Source: Dermanyssus gallinae
Taxonomy: Eukaryota > Arthropoda > Arachnida > Mesostigmata > Dermanyssidae
Reading direction: 5' to 3'
DNA: 64,000 nt
NCBI GenBank assembly: GCA_003439945.1
Contig: QVRM01006012.1
Coordinates: forward strand, 62,001-126,000
Shown here: positions 39,073 through 48,779 of the stretch, one piece after another
Position numbering within the stretch: the stretch's first letter is position 1
How the letters are laid out: each line of letters begins with the position of its first letter
Translations under genes and position numbers: made by a program
The notes under the pieces: generated by a model
Seen by the model: the letters and a program-made list of their open reading frames with translations, nothing else
What the model was told of the DNA's origin: nothing
Database searches by the model: none

Positions 39073-39266
39073 TGTTACAGGCTATATGTTTACTAATAAA
39101 TTACTACAGACAACCTCGCTATTGATTGGTAGCAGAATGTTCTCCCTCGCAATGAGAGCCCTCTCTCACGTTGGAGGACGCTGCACAAATCGATTGCCGG
39201 TCAGTCTGGCTGTGGATCGTGAACGTGCCAGTGTGCTTCTTGCGACTAGATAGCACCTAGATAACA
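39073..39266 (+). repeat. Gypsy 3' LTR
   Basis: 194 bp, followed by CAACC, the duplicate of 35036-35040. Confidence 0.97.
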
Positions 39267-39271
39267 CAACC

Positions 39272-39977
39272 AATTGCCAATGCATGCAGCTTGCAACTGT
39301 CTTTCATCGTATTGCCTTTTTTGAGCTTCTTGATTCTTCTTAATGTGCGACTAGGCTTTTTTTCGGTGGTTGAGTTGGGTCAGTGTTGACGCCAATACTC
39401 AAGAACGTAGTTTTTGAGTTTGAGGAATAGGACGTTGATTTAAGGTATATTGCGCCGCTCTGGGGTGTTTACGCTATCTTTGAATAATTTGAATTTCTTC
39501 ACGATGCGTTTGAATGTCCCTAAGCACATCCTCACGCTTCCCGTTATACTAATGAAAATGCCGTAAACTTGTGACATATCGCTCTTGACATTCTTTACGA
39601 AACATGAGATATCGTTTACTACATCGATGGCAAATTGTGCTCATCGTTGAAGCGTGTCTTTCTTGCGCGATTTGGCTAAGATGGCTAGGTCATCCGCGTA
39701 AACAATCGTCTGGACGCCCTTCACAAATTATCAGTACACGATTTCCTAATTGTGTCTCCGCGAAAAGATAGCGCTACAAGGTGAAGCACAAATTGCCATC
39801 TATATGATCAACACCTGGCTGGTAGCGCACGGCCTCAAGTAGGCCGCCCGAAAAAAGTGAGGCAATTTTCCTTATTGGCCGAGAGAAGCATGGAGGCATC
39901 TGTTGATCTGATCATAACGCTCTCGCATTTGATCTTACATTTGAATGGTATGTCGCAGTCAATATGGCCGTGGCTTT
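39272..39977. other. No gene recognised (possible old LINE scraps)
   Basis: Around 39690-39710 the minus reading gives VYADDLAILAK-like residues (ATCCGCGTAAAC region), suggesting a very decayed RT fragment, but the surroundings cannot be aligned by eye. Confidence 0.4.
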
Positions 39978-40129
39978 AACTTTTGGAAAGGTGACTACAA
40001 GACTGTAGATCAATTGTTCAATCTGCACATACATCATATGCACGCACTTTTCGACAAATTTCCAACACGCAATGGTTCTCCAAATAATTGTATTTTTAGG
40101 AAATAAGTGATCTCGAAACCATGTATATC

Positions 40130-40165
<36 letters not shown>

Positions 40166-40738
40166 CAAGAGTCAAAAGGGAAAGTTATGTTGTAGACATA
40201 TACACATTAAGGGAGCGTTGCGTAGCTAAGACGTTTCTACTGTCGTGCTTAAAATTTCTAAAAAGCTAGATTAGTGTATTTCGTTCTTCTAAGCGGTAGT
40301 CACAAGAGAAGGCCAGCAAACAAAGCAGACGTCGCGAGTAAGCAGAAACAGGCGGCCAGCGCCGTCCAACATATGACGTCGCAATGCTTGAGGTTCCTCA
40401 ATATTGCATCCCTTCCTGATGATCCATAGGCCTAAAATTATAAAAAATATATATATATAATTTTAAGTTTCAAATTGAATATGTATTCATTATTAAACTT
40501 AAGTTTCATAGTGCTTAAGTTCTCGTAAACGAAATATGTAAAATGTGAAAAAGAACTAACAATATCTATCCACATTTTAACATGTCTCACTTCATGCAAA
40601 ACTAACAGTTAACATTTCTAGAAATGTTCTCATTCGTACACATGACAACTTTCCTTAACTAGTTGTATCATCTAGACTATATAGAGGTAACTTGTAAAAT
40701 GCGTGGTGCACACCGGGTGTCGTTGTTAAAGCCACGTC
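39978..40738. repeat. Repeat X, copy 2, not interrupted by LINE-A or Tc3
   Basis: Left part matches 8903-9060, followed by (TA)n at 40133-40162. The middle and right parts match 13605-13912 and 15411-15594. Here AATATCTATCCACATTTTAAC (about 40560-40580) is continuous, which is the empty site of the LINE-A insertion. Confidence 0.8.
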
Positions 40739-41149
40739 ACTGTGGGGCTCACAAACCCGCTTAAATCCAGTCGTCCTTTTTGGCCTTTGTCGGGGGGTGG
40801 CCGCAGTACTGTCTTCTCGAGATCACCTCACCTGGGCACATTTCTTGCCCTTTAGGCTGCTCAACTTTGTGTGGCAGTTATCTTTGCTGCGAAAACAGTT
40901 TCTGCTAATCTTCCTGCCGTATATCGTCAGCCTCTCCTGAATTGCATGTACGGCATCCGGGGGAGTCAGCTTTACCAATTCGGTGTAGGTATTGCTGAAA
41001 GCAGCTACCATGGCTTGTTAGCAGTATCGTAAGTGGGTAGGCAAACTAGCCGTGCTTATGGCTTAACCATATTACTGAGATCAGGGAGTATTGATTTTGC
41101 CTAATATCCAGGATAGCCCGGCTGAATTGTTTTAAGTAGCCTTTTAATT

Positions 41150-42125
41150 TAGGAGTTAAGTTTAATCCTTTAAATAAGGAGTTCCTTGATGCCAGTTCAT
41201 TGACTCTGATGTCCCAGGCTGTTTATCTGAAGAGGACCTGTGTGGCTGCTGTGGAAGTCGTGCGACTTGATTGTGCTTTGTTGAGCGCCATAGGTCCTTG
41301 CCCAGGTACTTGACATAGGCATTACTGGATGGCCTTCCAGGTGTGAATTTAGACTCTGTGGAAGGTGCTTCCAACCATTTAGAAGAATTGCTTCTGTTCT
41401 ATGTGAAGCCAGTTCGACACTTAGCGTGCGGAGGTATTGTCAGATATACGTCAAGGCTCCGTTGGCTGTTCTTTCGAGCAGAGCTTCGTCACGGGCAGTA
41501 ACGATAAGTACCAGATCGTCTGCATAGGAACTGGACTACATTTCCGGGGCATGCGGTAGTAAGTACACAAACGTAAATTATATTCCACAGGGTTCGTCCC
41601 ATTACAGACCCGTAGATGCCCGGTCTTTTAGGTACGACGCTAGGTTATGTCGTAGATGGAGGGAGGGGTGGGCACACCTTGGTTTCCAAGTTCTTAGTTT
41701 ATGGCGTCCCACGAAAGCGTATTAAACCCGTTGTTGACGTCAATAGAGAAGGCCAGACAGTGAGACGGGTTTGTTATCGGTGAACTTCTCTGTGCTTCAG
41801 CTATTTATAAAACTCTGTTGATAGCCAAATGTGTGGAGTGTTTGGCGCGAAAAACATGCTGGCTTTCCGTCAGCGCCTTTTTGTATTTCAATTCTGTAAC
41901 TAGTCGTCTGCTAGTCGTGCCTAACTGCGTTAGATAGGCAAGCAAGCATGCTTATAAGGCGATATTGCTGAGGGGTCGTCTTGTGGTTTACCGGGTTTTG
42001 GGATAAGGGCCAGACGTGTCGTTTTCAAAGTTCTAAGATAATCCCCGCTGGTGAGGATTGCGATGGAAACAGCGCTTTCATGGTCGGTCGGGCTTCTTCT
42101 ACTGGTAGGGGCGGCTGTGCGTGGT
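41150..42125 (-). mobile_element. R1-like LINE, RT part, heavily decayed
   Basis: On the minus strand: TRLALIPKPGKPQDDPSA and LISMLACLSNAV (RT finger), LAFSIDVNNGFNTLSWDAIN (first catalytic box), SSYADDLVLIVTARDEALLE (YADD, about 41530) and LSVELASHRTEAILLNG (thumb). The N-A-F-N-T-x-x-W and A-D-D-L-x-x-x-V-T-A-R style is that of R1/LOA-type elements. Many stops and frame changes. Confidence 0.65.
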
Positions 42126-42179
42126 GCATTCTTTTATAGATAAACGTTTATTTCACCAGAAATTGGTAGATATTACCTA

Positions 42180-42755
42180 AAATTCATGTCGGCTGATAAC
42201 GTCTTTCACTACTACATGCGTCGAACCAGCTTCTATTTCCTTGCATTGCAGTGCGTGGTATCGGTTCACTTGCATTCCTGCTTCCAACGGTCTGTCGTGA
42301 ATGGAGGACCGGCGGTGAACCTCTCTGTAGGCGCAATATTGCTCTACGACGAGTGCGCTAAAACGTATTTGTCCAGAATAAGATCTTCCACAAAGCTTCG
42401 CTCTTGGCATAGTTCCAGCGCCAAGGTTGCTGATACGTTACGCGGTAGTCCGAGCATATACTTCACAAAATTAGCTTTTATTTTGTCTATTTCTTTCATG
42501 TTATCTAAGGTTAAGTTTGGTGCAATGGCTCGAAGACAGTAAGGTATATAGAGCTATTTTTATCTTAAAAAGGTTCATTCCAGTCTTAATGTCAATCTGT
42601 GTAAGATTTCTGAGTAGCGTCATGGACGATACTACTTGTGCACGCTTGTTCTCTATGTGTTTTGTAAAAGACATGAGTATCGTCCTCTCTCGTATAGTCC
42701 TCTTCGGGAAAACCGAAGAATTTTCGTCTTGGGTGCATTAATTGTCAGCTTATAT
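42180..42755 (-). mobile_element. LINE-C fragment (thumb and C-terminal part) lying between two R1-like pieces
   Basis: Minus strand: TINAPKTKILRFSRRG (thumb), LRAIAPNLTLDNMKEIDKIK, ANFVKYMLGLPRNVSATLAL, ELCQERSFVEDLILDKY. The last parts match the C-terminal region of the LINE-C copy at 44.2-47 kb (VKRVLRLPKCASATLALEMC). Both neighbours are R1-like pieces in the same orientation, so this looks nested. Confidence 0.6.
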
Positions 42756-43290
42756 GTATATTTTGTTACGCACGATCTTAAACCCTTTGCCCCAGGGCTT
42801 TTTTCCAACCTCCTCACACAAAGAGTTCCAGTGTTTTTTCTGCTTATCTTAATGGCCTTATGTAGGGCTCTTGGTGCTTCTCTGTATTCTTCCCATAAAT
42901 AGGAGAGTTCTGTCTGGTGCCTTGCTCTGCGGCGCGCGCATACTCGTCAGTGGCAAGTCATTTACTTTTCGGCAGTCTAACTATTCCACCTGTAGCACGG
43001 TGGACGATTGGCTATCATAGGATGTGAGTGGTAGCTGGAGTCTCGGCAGGCTTCCTCTAGTAGTGCAGATTTTCACTGCCAAGGATTCAATGAGAATAGA
43101 TATTTTCCTTTTTAATGCTTTTTGTTGGCGGGTCTACTTTAGTCTGGGAAAGCGTTGCGTTGTGTCGGGAAAATAGGCTGTGCGTAAGCTAGATTGACGG
43201 AGAAAGTTCCGTAGAGATGATCGGATAGGGTTTCTTGCTCCTTGTGGATCCTCTAGTCAGTTATTCGATAAGATGAGAAATTCTCAGATG
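42756..43290 (-). mobile_element. R1-like LINE, upstream (linker) part
   Basis: Minus strand about 42930-42770: ELSYLWEEYREAPRALHKAI, KISRKNTGTLCVRRLEKSPG across two frames, the usual Y-x-x-x-R-x-x-L-x-x-A-I-x-x-S-K...L-C linker before the RT of R1-group LINEs. The sequence towards 43290 is not readable with confidence. Confidence 0.5.
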
Positions 43291-43293
43291 CAT

Positions 43294-43330
<37 letters not shown>

Positions 43331-44200
43331 AGTAGGAAAATAGTAGGAAAAAAACTCTGTTTTCAAGTCTAAAAAAAAAACAAATCTATAAAGAGCCCTG
43401 CTGAATTCAAGAGGTCATAAATCTCTAGTGCTTCTTTAAAAACAGAGACCTGCGGTTGTAGTCGTATAAGCACTCTGAAGTTGCTCATTAACTCGAAAAT
43501 TAGTTCGTTAGGTAACAGGGTTAGTTTGTTGAGTAGTTGCAGATTGCCAGTGCAGCCAGATACAATTGCACCAAGTGGGAGATGGATACGCCTGGGAACC
43601 GGAGGGAAGATCCCAATAGAAAGAATTTCTTAGGGAACCCACAAGTAAAGGCCGGACAGAGGCGAGTCAATTGCTTACTCATAGAGGGTAACCATCTGGA
43701 TGCAAAATGCTGCGTAGGTTATTTGCCAGTGAAATATTGGAACCGGACGCAGATAACACAATACTAAATTTTCAGCTAGAAACTCAGCTTTATGTGAGTC
43801 AGTACAGATCACCGCTGGACCTAAGGTGACAGGGGAAAACGATTCTGTGCACTTTAGTCGGTTAGTGGCATAACAAAAAGCAAGCGAAAAGTCTTCTAGC
43901 CATCTCGTTAGCTAAGGGAACTGAAATGCAATTCTACACGACCTTAGTTTATGACCAAGACGATTTTTGTCCTCAATGGGACTACACTGGTCAGCCAGCG
44001 AAGTAAACGTGTAAAATAATAATAAAGAATACCCAATAAATTTAGTGTACATTACGTTTACATTCGGAGAGTCCACACAAAGCTAGTCCAGTTAACACCG
44101 TCTATATGACTCGTAATGAAAACGGCATCCATTATTTTATGATCGGACTGAACGTTCCACAGCATTATACTACTAGCAATATCATCGCAAGTTTAATATT
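43291..44200. other. No gene recognised
   Basis: Starts with a (TA)n tract (43297-43326). Short frames only. Confidence 0.5.
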
Positions 44201-45000
44201 CAATTCAGCATTTATTTTACCACAACATTCGTAGACAGTTGATTCAATTTTCACAAGGTGTCGCAATGTGATTTTCTGGTCTCACAATATGTATTTAACG
44301 ATTTCGATGATAAGGACGTTTCGCAAATTTCTGCACACACAGGTATATGATAGCGTCCAATATCACACTATCCGCAGAAGCTACAAACACATTCTTCAAT
44401 ATTAAAACAGCTTGGCTTCATGCATATGTAATGGTGGTGCAAGGTTATTCGGCAGATTAGCAAGCGGTTCCTTTGCATGGCTCCTTTCCATCTATGTGAA
44501 CAAAAGTCCGGGCCATCAGTATAATTCTCAGCTACAATTTTTAAATTAATAAAAACATTTTTTGTGTTCTCTCTATAGGCTCGATATGAGTCTAGAATAT
44601 GCGCTGTAACTGGTGTGTTATTAAGTGCTAGGTCTTCAATAAGTGTTCACTCTCCGCACATCTCTAAGGCAAGTGTTGCCGACGCGCACTTTGGAAGCCG
44701 CAAAACACGCTTAACATATTTGGCCTTTAGCTTGTTTAGACTTTAAATGGCTAAGGGTCAGGTATGGTGCAATTGTAGAACGGCAATATGTTGCTATAGG
44801 GAGTACTTTGATTTTAAGCAATGTATAGCTGTTTTACGTCCACATCATGCATATTGTCTAAAAAACATTGCAGATGTAGCTTTTACTTGTATCTTCTCGG
44901 TATGTCTGCTAAAAGAGAGCCCGGGGGTCTAAATACGTCTAAGTATAAGAAGTGTCTAACTAATTGCAGTGGTTTTTCATATACTGACAGATCATGATCT

Positions 45001-45207
45001 CTAGCCGCGTATGACCCTACTAAAGTGTAAAACCTGCGACTTTTCAGCGGTAATCTTGAGCTTGTTTTCGTAGCACCACTTCGCAGTTTCGTGAAGGTAA
45101 AACTGTAGATGGTTACGAGATTTTGCTAAAATAACTGGGTCGTCAGCATAAAATGCGAAATGGGCTTTAAGGTTACGCAGTAAGTCTGCGAGTCCAGTTA
45201 CATACAA
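45001..45207 (-). pseudogene. LINE-C RT catalytic box and thumb
   Basis: AHFAFYADDPVILAKSRNHL with intact YADD, then LKITAEKSQVLHFSR (thumb). The upstream PQG region lies in other frames near 45230-45250. Confidence 0.75.
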
Positions 45208-45438
45208 AATAAAAAGAAATGGACTAGCTGAGTCTCCCTGGGGCTACCCCGATGGTTTGTGTTACGGGCGTTTATACATAGTGGTCGCCGTTTTTCACCC
45301 AAAATTATATTGTGGGCTAATATATTATAAACGAGATTAAAAAGGGGGCCTTTTATATTAAAATGTTTGCGAAACGTGCCTAATAGACGGTCCCTTGGCA
45401 GGCAATCTTACCTGTATCTATAAACGCAGCATATGTCA

Positions 45439-46020
45439 TTATCTGCGTATGTCAGCGTATGTCTTGTTAGAGAGACGTTGTGATACATGATTTACAACAA
45501 ATTTAACTGCATCTGACGTCGATCGTCTCTTTAAAATACCGTATTGTTCTCCCGGAATTTTTACTTCTACGCAAGGGTACAATCGATCAACAATAAGCGA
45601 CGTTAATATCTTGTAAAGGACGCTTGTAAGTGCTATGCCCCTATAATTCTTTGGGTTAGTTGCATCTCCCTTTCGCTTAAATATAGGCTGTAAATAGTTT
45701 TTTCGCCACTCGTCAGGAATTTTGCCTTGTCGAACACATTGTATAGTTTTGTCACAATAGGGCATAAAGCGTCAATATTAGACTTTCCGGTGTTCATTAC
45801 GAATACGATTAGGTCCTGCTGATTTCCAGTTTTGCTTCGATATAATTGCGGCTTTGACTTCGTCCTCAGTAAAATCAGCAATTTCCTCTAAATGGTCCTG
45901 ATCTGGCAATATGAGGTCTCTTGTTAATAGATTTTTAAAGTGGGCTACCCTTTCTTCGTCATTTATCAATGGGTTTGAAGGCACTGGTTTCCTTGGAAGA
46001 AGTAGCCATGGTTTCCGCAC
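45439..46020 (-). pseudogene. LINE-C RT N-terminal region
   Basis: Frames 46020-45778 and 45765-45439: FTEDEVKAAIISKQNWKSAG, GKIPDEWRKNYLQPIFKRKG, NPKNYRGIALTSVLYKILTS, EQYGILKRRSTSDAVKFVVN. Equivalent to RT motifs 0 to 2a of LINEs. A frameshift at about 45770 separates them. Confidence 0.8.
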
Positions 46021-46166
46021 GCTTTCCTAAGTTGGCCTAATGGGTTGTTGTTCCTCGTAATGCCGTCTCTTTTGTTTGTTTCGTCATATTTTTAAATATT
46101 TGTTTAATTCCGTCAGTTGTAGGAGTTCACTTGATGTTGTGGGTTTATACAGGCAGATCATTTTCT

Positions 46167-46665
46167 TCATTTGTCACACTCCTTTTCAAACCACGGCTTG
46201 TGTCTCTGCAGTCTCACGTTCTTTGGTTTTGCAGCCATGTGGACAGACCACTTAATCGTTTTTTCCATATAGTTTATGTCATCTGTGCCGTAGGCCATTT
46301 GTAGTGCTTGTTCCAACATATGGGCATTCAATGAGCAAGAGGGTCGATTGATTATAGGTGTGGCCACATCCTGTCTTCGGTGTAATTTGAACTCCACTTG
46401 ACAATGATTACAATGTGCCGATGGTATTACGGTAAGATCAAAGATAGCCTCGACTGTTTGTGGTATCGATGATAAAACAATGTCGACCGTATATGTATCC
46501 GTTCCAGCTAAAATATGTTGGGTCATTGCATTTATTATGAATGCTTAATCCAAGTTCGTTTACCGCAGCTTTAAAACGTTCTTGCCTGGCACCTTCTGTT
46601 GTCAAATCACAGTTAAAATCACCATTTATAATTACATTTTTATTTACATTCGTGCAGAGTTCCAC
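46167..46665 (-). pseudogene. LINE-C endonuclease and linker
   Basis: NVIINGDFNCDLTTEGARQE (endonuclease GDFN), YGRHCFIIDT, then in a second frame DTYTVDIVLSSIPQ, SAHCNHCQVEFKLH (in the place of SDH) and the linker. Two frames with an overlap at 46438-46526. Confidence 0.7.
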
Positions 46666-46960
46666 GCAGTTACCTATGTCCTGTACTATTTGATGGACGG
46701 TTCGTTCTGGTGCGCTATAAGCACATATAAGATATTAATCGACTAGTTCTAGTATAATCTGCCTGGCGGTTCTACGAAGGGCTTGGCATGCTCGTTCGTT
46801 CGCACGCCTATGCACACGCCCCACTTTGGTCGTCCTCAGCCCTCCAATTTAGCCGCTAATCCATGAAACATTTTGTGACTTTTAAAAGAGGTACGTGTAA
46901 AATCTGTTTCAAATGTCTCGGTTAAAAAATATTATGTCCTATTCACTAAACATGTTCTCT

Positions 46961-47255
46961 CCTGACGTTTGGCACAGACTATTTGGGGACTCTACATTCC
47001 ACAAAGGTCATTTTGATAACACTGTTATCTCGTTTCGATTTCCGGACGTAATATCGAGTCACTTGTATGTTTTCATTTCGTCATCATAGTAGTATCGCAT
47101 GAGTAGGCGAGCGAAGTAGCTGGGATAGCCTATTTGCAGAACAGCAGGCCCTAAATATCGATGCTGTAGAGTCGGTGAGCAGAATTTAAGATTGCCAGTC
47201 CATTTTCGAGTCTCCAACCAATAAAACAGAGCAGTCTATTCGACAGCAGACGTTT
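46961..47255. other. Short unassigned stretch between two LINEs
   Basis: No motif seen. It separates the minus LINE-C from the plus LINE-D. Confidence 0.4.
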
Positions 47256-47313
47256 ACAATGGCATCAATATCGTCGATGTGTTTCACCCATCGAGAACTG
47301 ACGTCCAAAGGAG

Positions 47314-47694
47314 ATGCAGACAATACGAAATGTAAGAAGAGCGGATATTGGCTGGAGGACAAGTAAAGAAGTGATCAAAACGGTTCTTAGATCAAAAGAC
47401 GACAAAACTGCGTGTGGAGAGAATGGGGTATCGCTAAAATTGATTAAGAATATTGGCACACCAATGTACGAATACCTGGCGGGGAAATTCAACAAGATTT
47501 TTGCTGGAGAGGAGATCCCTCAAGAATGGTTAACAGGAAGAGTCGCCTTCATACCTAAGCCAGGGGCGGAAAACACGAAATTGTCCAATCGCAGACCAAT
47601 AACGGTAACAAGCGTTGTGTACATGATATTTGCTACCATTCTTAAAGACATGCTACAGGACGAGCTGGAAGAGGTAAAACTTATAGGACCATGA
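47314..47694 (+). pseudogene. LINE-D RT N-terminal region
   Basis: 126-codon frame holding RT finger motifs IPQEWLTGRVAFIPKPG and LSNRRPITVTSVVYMIFA. A stop at 47692-47694 follows (IGP-stop), where related elements continue with E-x-G-F-R. Confidence 0.75.
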
Positions 47695-47855
47695 TAGAGT
47701 GGTTTTAGAACAGACAAGAAGATAGAGGATAGTCTTTTCGTACTAACGGAAAGTATCAATTTGGCCAGATCTAGAAAACAGAACTTAGTTTCAACATTCC
47801 TAGATATCCGACGGGCCTACGATACGGTCGATAGAAACATCATCTTTGGGACAAG

Positions 47856-48401
47856 ATGATAGAAGGTGGATTAGGACAGAAATGGGTCAGTATGTTTAAA
47901 GAAATATATGACAAGAGCTACATATTTGCAAAAACCGGGTCGAACTCATCTGATATCTACAGATTAAGAAAAGGACTTCGACAAGGATGTCCTTGCTGCG
48001 GGGCACTGTTTTTACTGTACATTGAGGAGGTGGCACGACATGTGTATGCATCGAATCTTGGTTTTAGAATGGTATACGCTAGAGGTAATGATATAGTATC
48101 CCTTCGACCGTGTGTCCTGTTGTTTGCAGACGACATGGCGATTTTAGCGGAAGGTGTTGACCAAATGAAAATAATGCTAACAATATGCGGAGAAACGGCG
48201 AAAAATATTAGACAGGAGTTCAACGAAAAAAAATGTGCAAATGTAATATTTTCCGGGAATATCAGAGAGATGCCGCTACCGATTCAGGGAAAAGAAACAG
48301 AATATAAAAACGCATACAAATACTTGGGGGCTATAATAGAAAACAGTCGAGATATTTTTCACGCTGAGCATGCAATAAGAAGAGAAAGAGCTGACAATTG
48401 A
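47856..48401 (+). pseudogene. LINE-D RT palm and thumb
   Basis: 181-codon frame with LRKGLRQGCPCCGALFLLYI, LLFADDMAILAEGVDQMK and NAYKYLGAIIENSRD. Both catalytic aspartates of the FADD box are present, but the first aspartate box lies in the previous frame. Confidence 0.8.
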
Positions 48402-48664
48402 CAAATTATTGTAAGAAGGCTTTGTGGAGTTGCAACAGATTAATGGTGACTAAAGAGCTTTGGAAAAGCATGTTTGTGCCAACAGTGACATACGCTAACG
48501 CTATTGTATGTTTAGACGCAAGCATGGTAAGCAGACTGGACACAATTCAAGGTGCAGTTGGCCGGCATGCAATGCAATGTAGGTACACATGTGCAGCACA
48601 ATTTATCGAAAGGGAATTCGGAGTCTCCAGCTTCTGGGCAAGGGAAGCACAAGCTAAAATATAG
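48398..48664 (+). pseudogene. LINE-D C-terminal region
   Basis: 88-codon frame overlapping the palm frame by 4 nt: KKALWSCNRLMVTKELWKSM, TVTYANAIVCLDASMVSRLD, QGAVGRHAMQCRYTC. It ends at TAG 48662-48664. Confidence 0.75.
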
Positions 48665-48779
48665 TGCGTAAGCCGTCTAAAAAACATAGCCGCAAGTGAG
48701 GAAGAACAAAAACTGGGCGGCCGAACTGCTCACAGCAAAACTGAGCGAAAAAAATACAAGCTAATGGAATAGGCGTCTA

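Larger units (their letters stand above)
35041..39266 (+). mobile_element. Complete Ty3/Gypsy LTR retrotransposon
   Basis: 4226 bp with two 194-bp LTRs (TGTTAC...ATAACA) differing at four positions, a 5-bp target duplication CAACC on both sides, a primer-binding site, a polypurine tract and gag-pro-pol in one frame. The order protease, RT, RNase H, integrase defines Ty3/Gypsy. No envelope ORF is present. Two in-frame TAG codons interrupt the coding frame. Confidence 0.97.
44210..46960 (-). mobile_element. LINE-C, nearly complete but decayed
   Basis: Minus strand from about 46960: endonuclease start (TFETDFTRTSFKSHKMFHGL, GRPKWGVCIGVR), GDFNCDLTTEGARQE (46620 region), linker, RT N-terminal KSAGPNRIRNEHRK, NYRGIALTSVLYKIL, GEQYGILKRRSTSDAV, FAFYADDPVILAKS (YADD, about 45140), thumb, and C-terminal VKRVLRLPKCASATLALEMC with a Cys/His finger (about 44300-44400). 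Frameshifts and stops separate almost every block. Confidence 0.8.
47256..48664 (+). mobile_element. LINE-D, RT region, 5'-truncated
   Basis: Plus-strand frames: VIKTVLRSKDDKTACGENGV, PQEWLTGRVAFIPKPGAENT, SNRRPITVTSVVYMIF, FLDIRRAYDTVDRNI (first catalytic box, about 47795-47840), GLRQGCPCCGALFLLYIEEV, LLFADDMAILAEGVDQM (FADD, about 48120-48135), NAYKYLGAIIEN (thumb), WKSMFVPTVTYANAIVCLD. Frame changes near 47694, 47855 and 48395. A different family from LINE-A, B and C. Confidence 0.85.
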
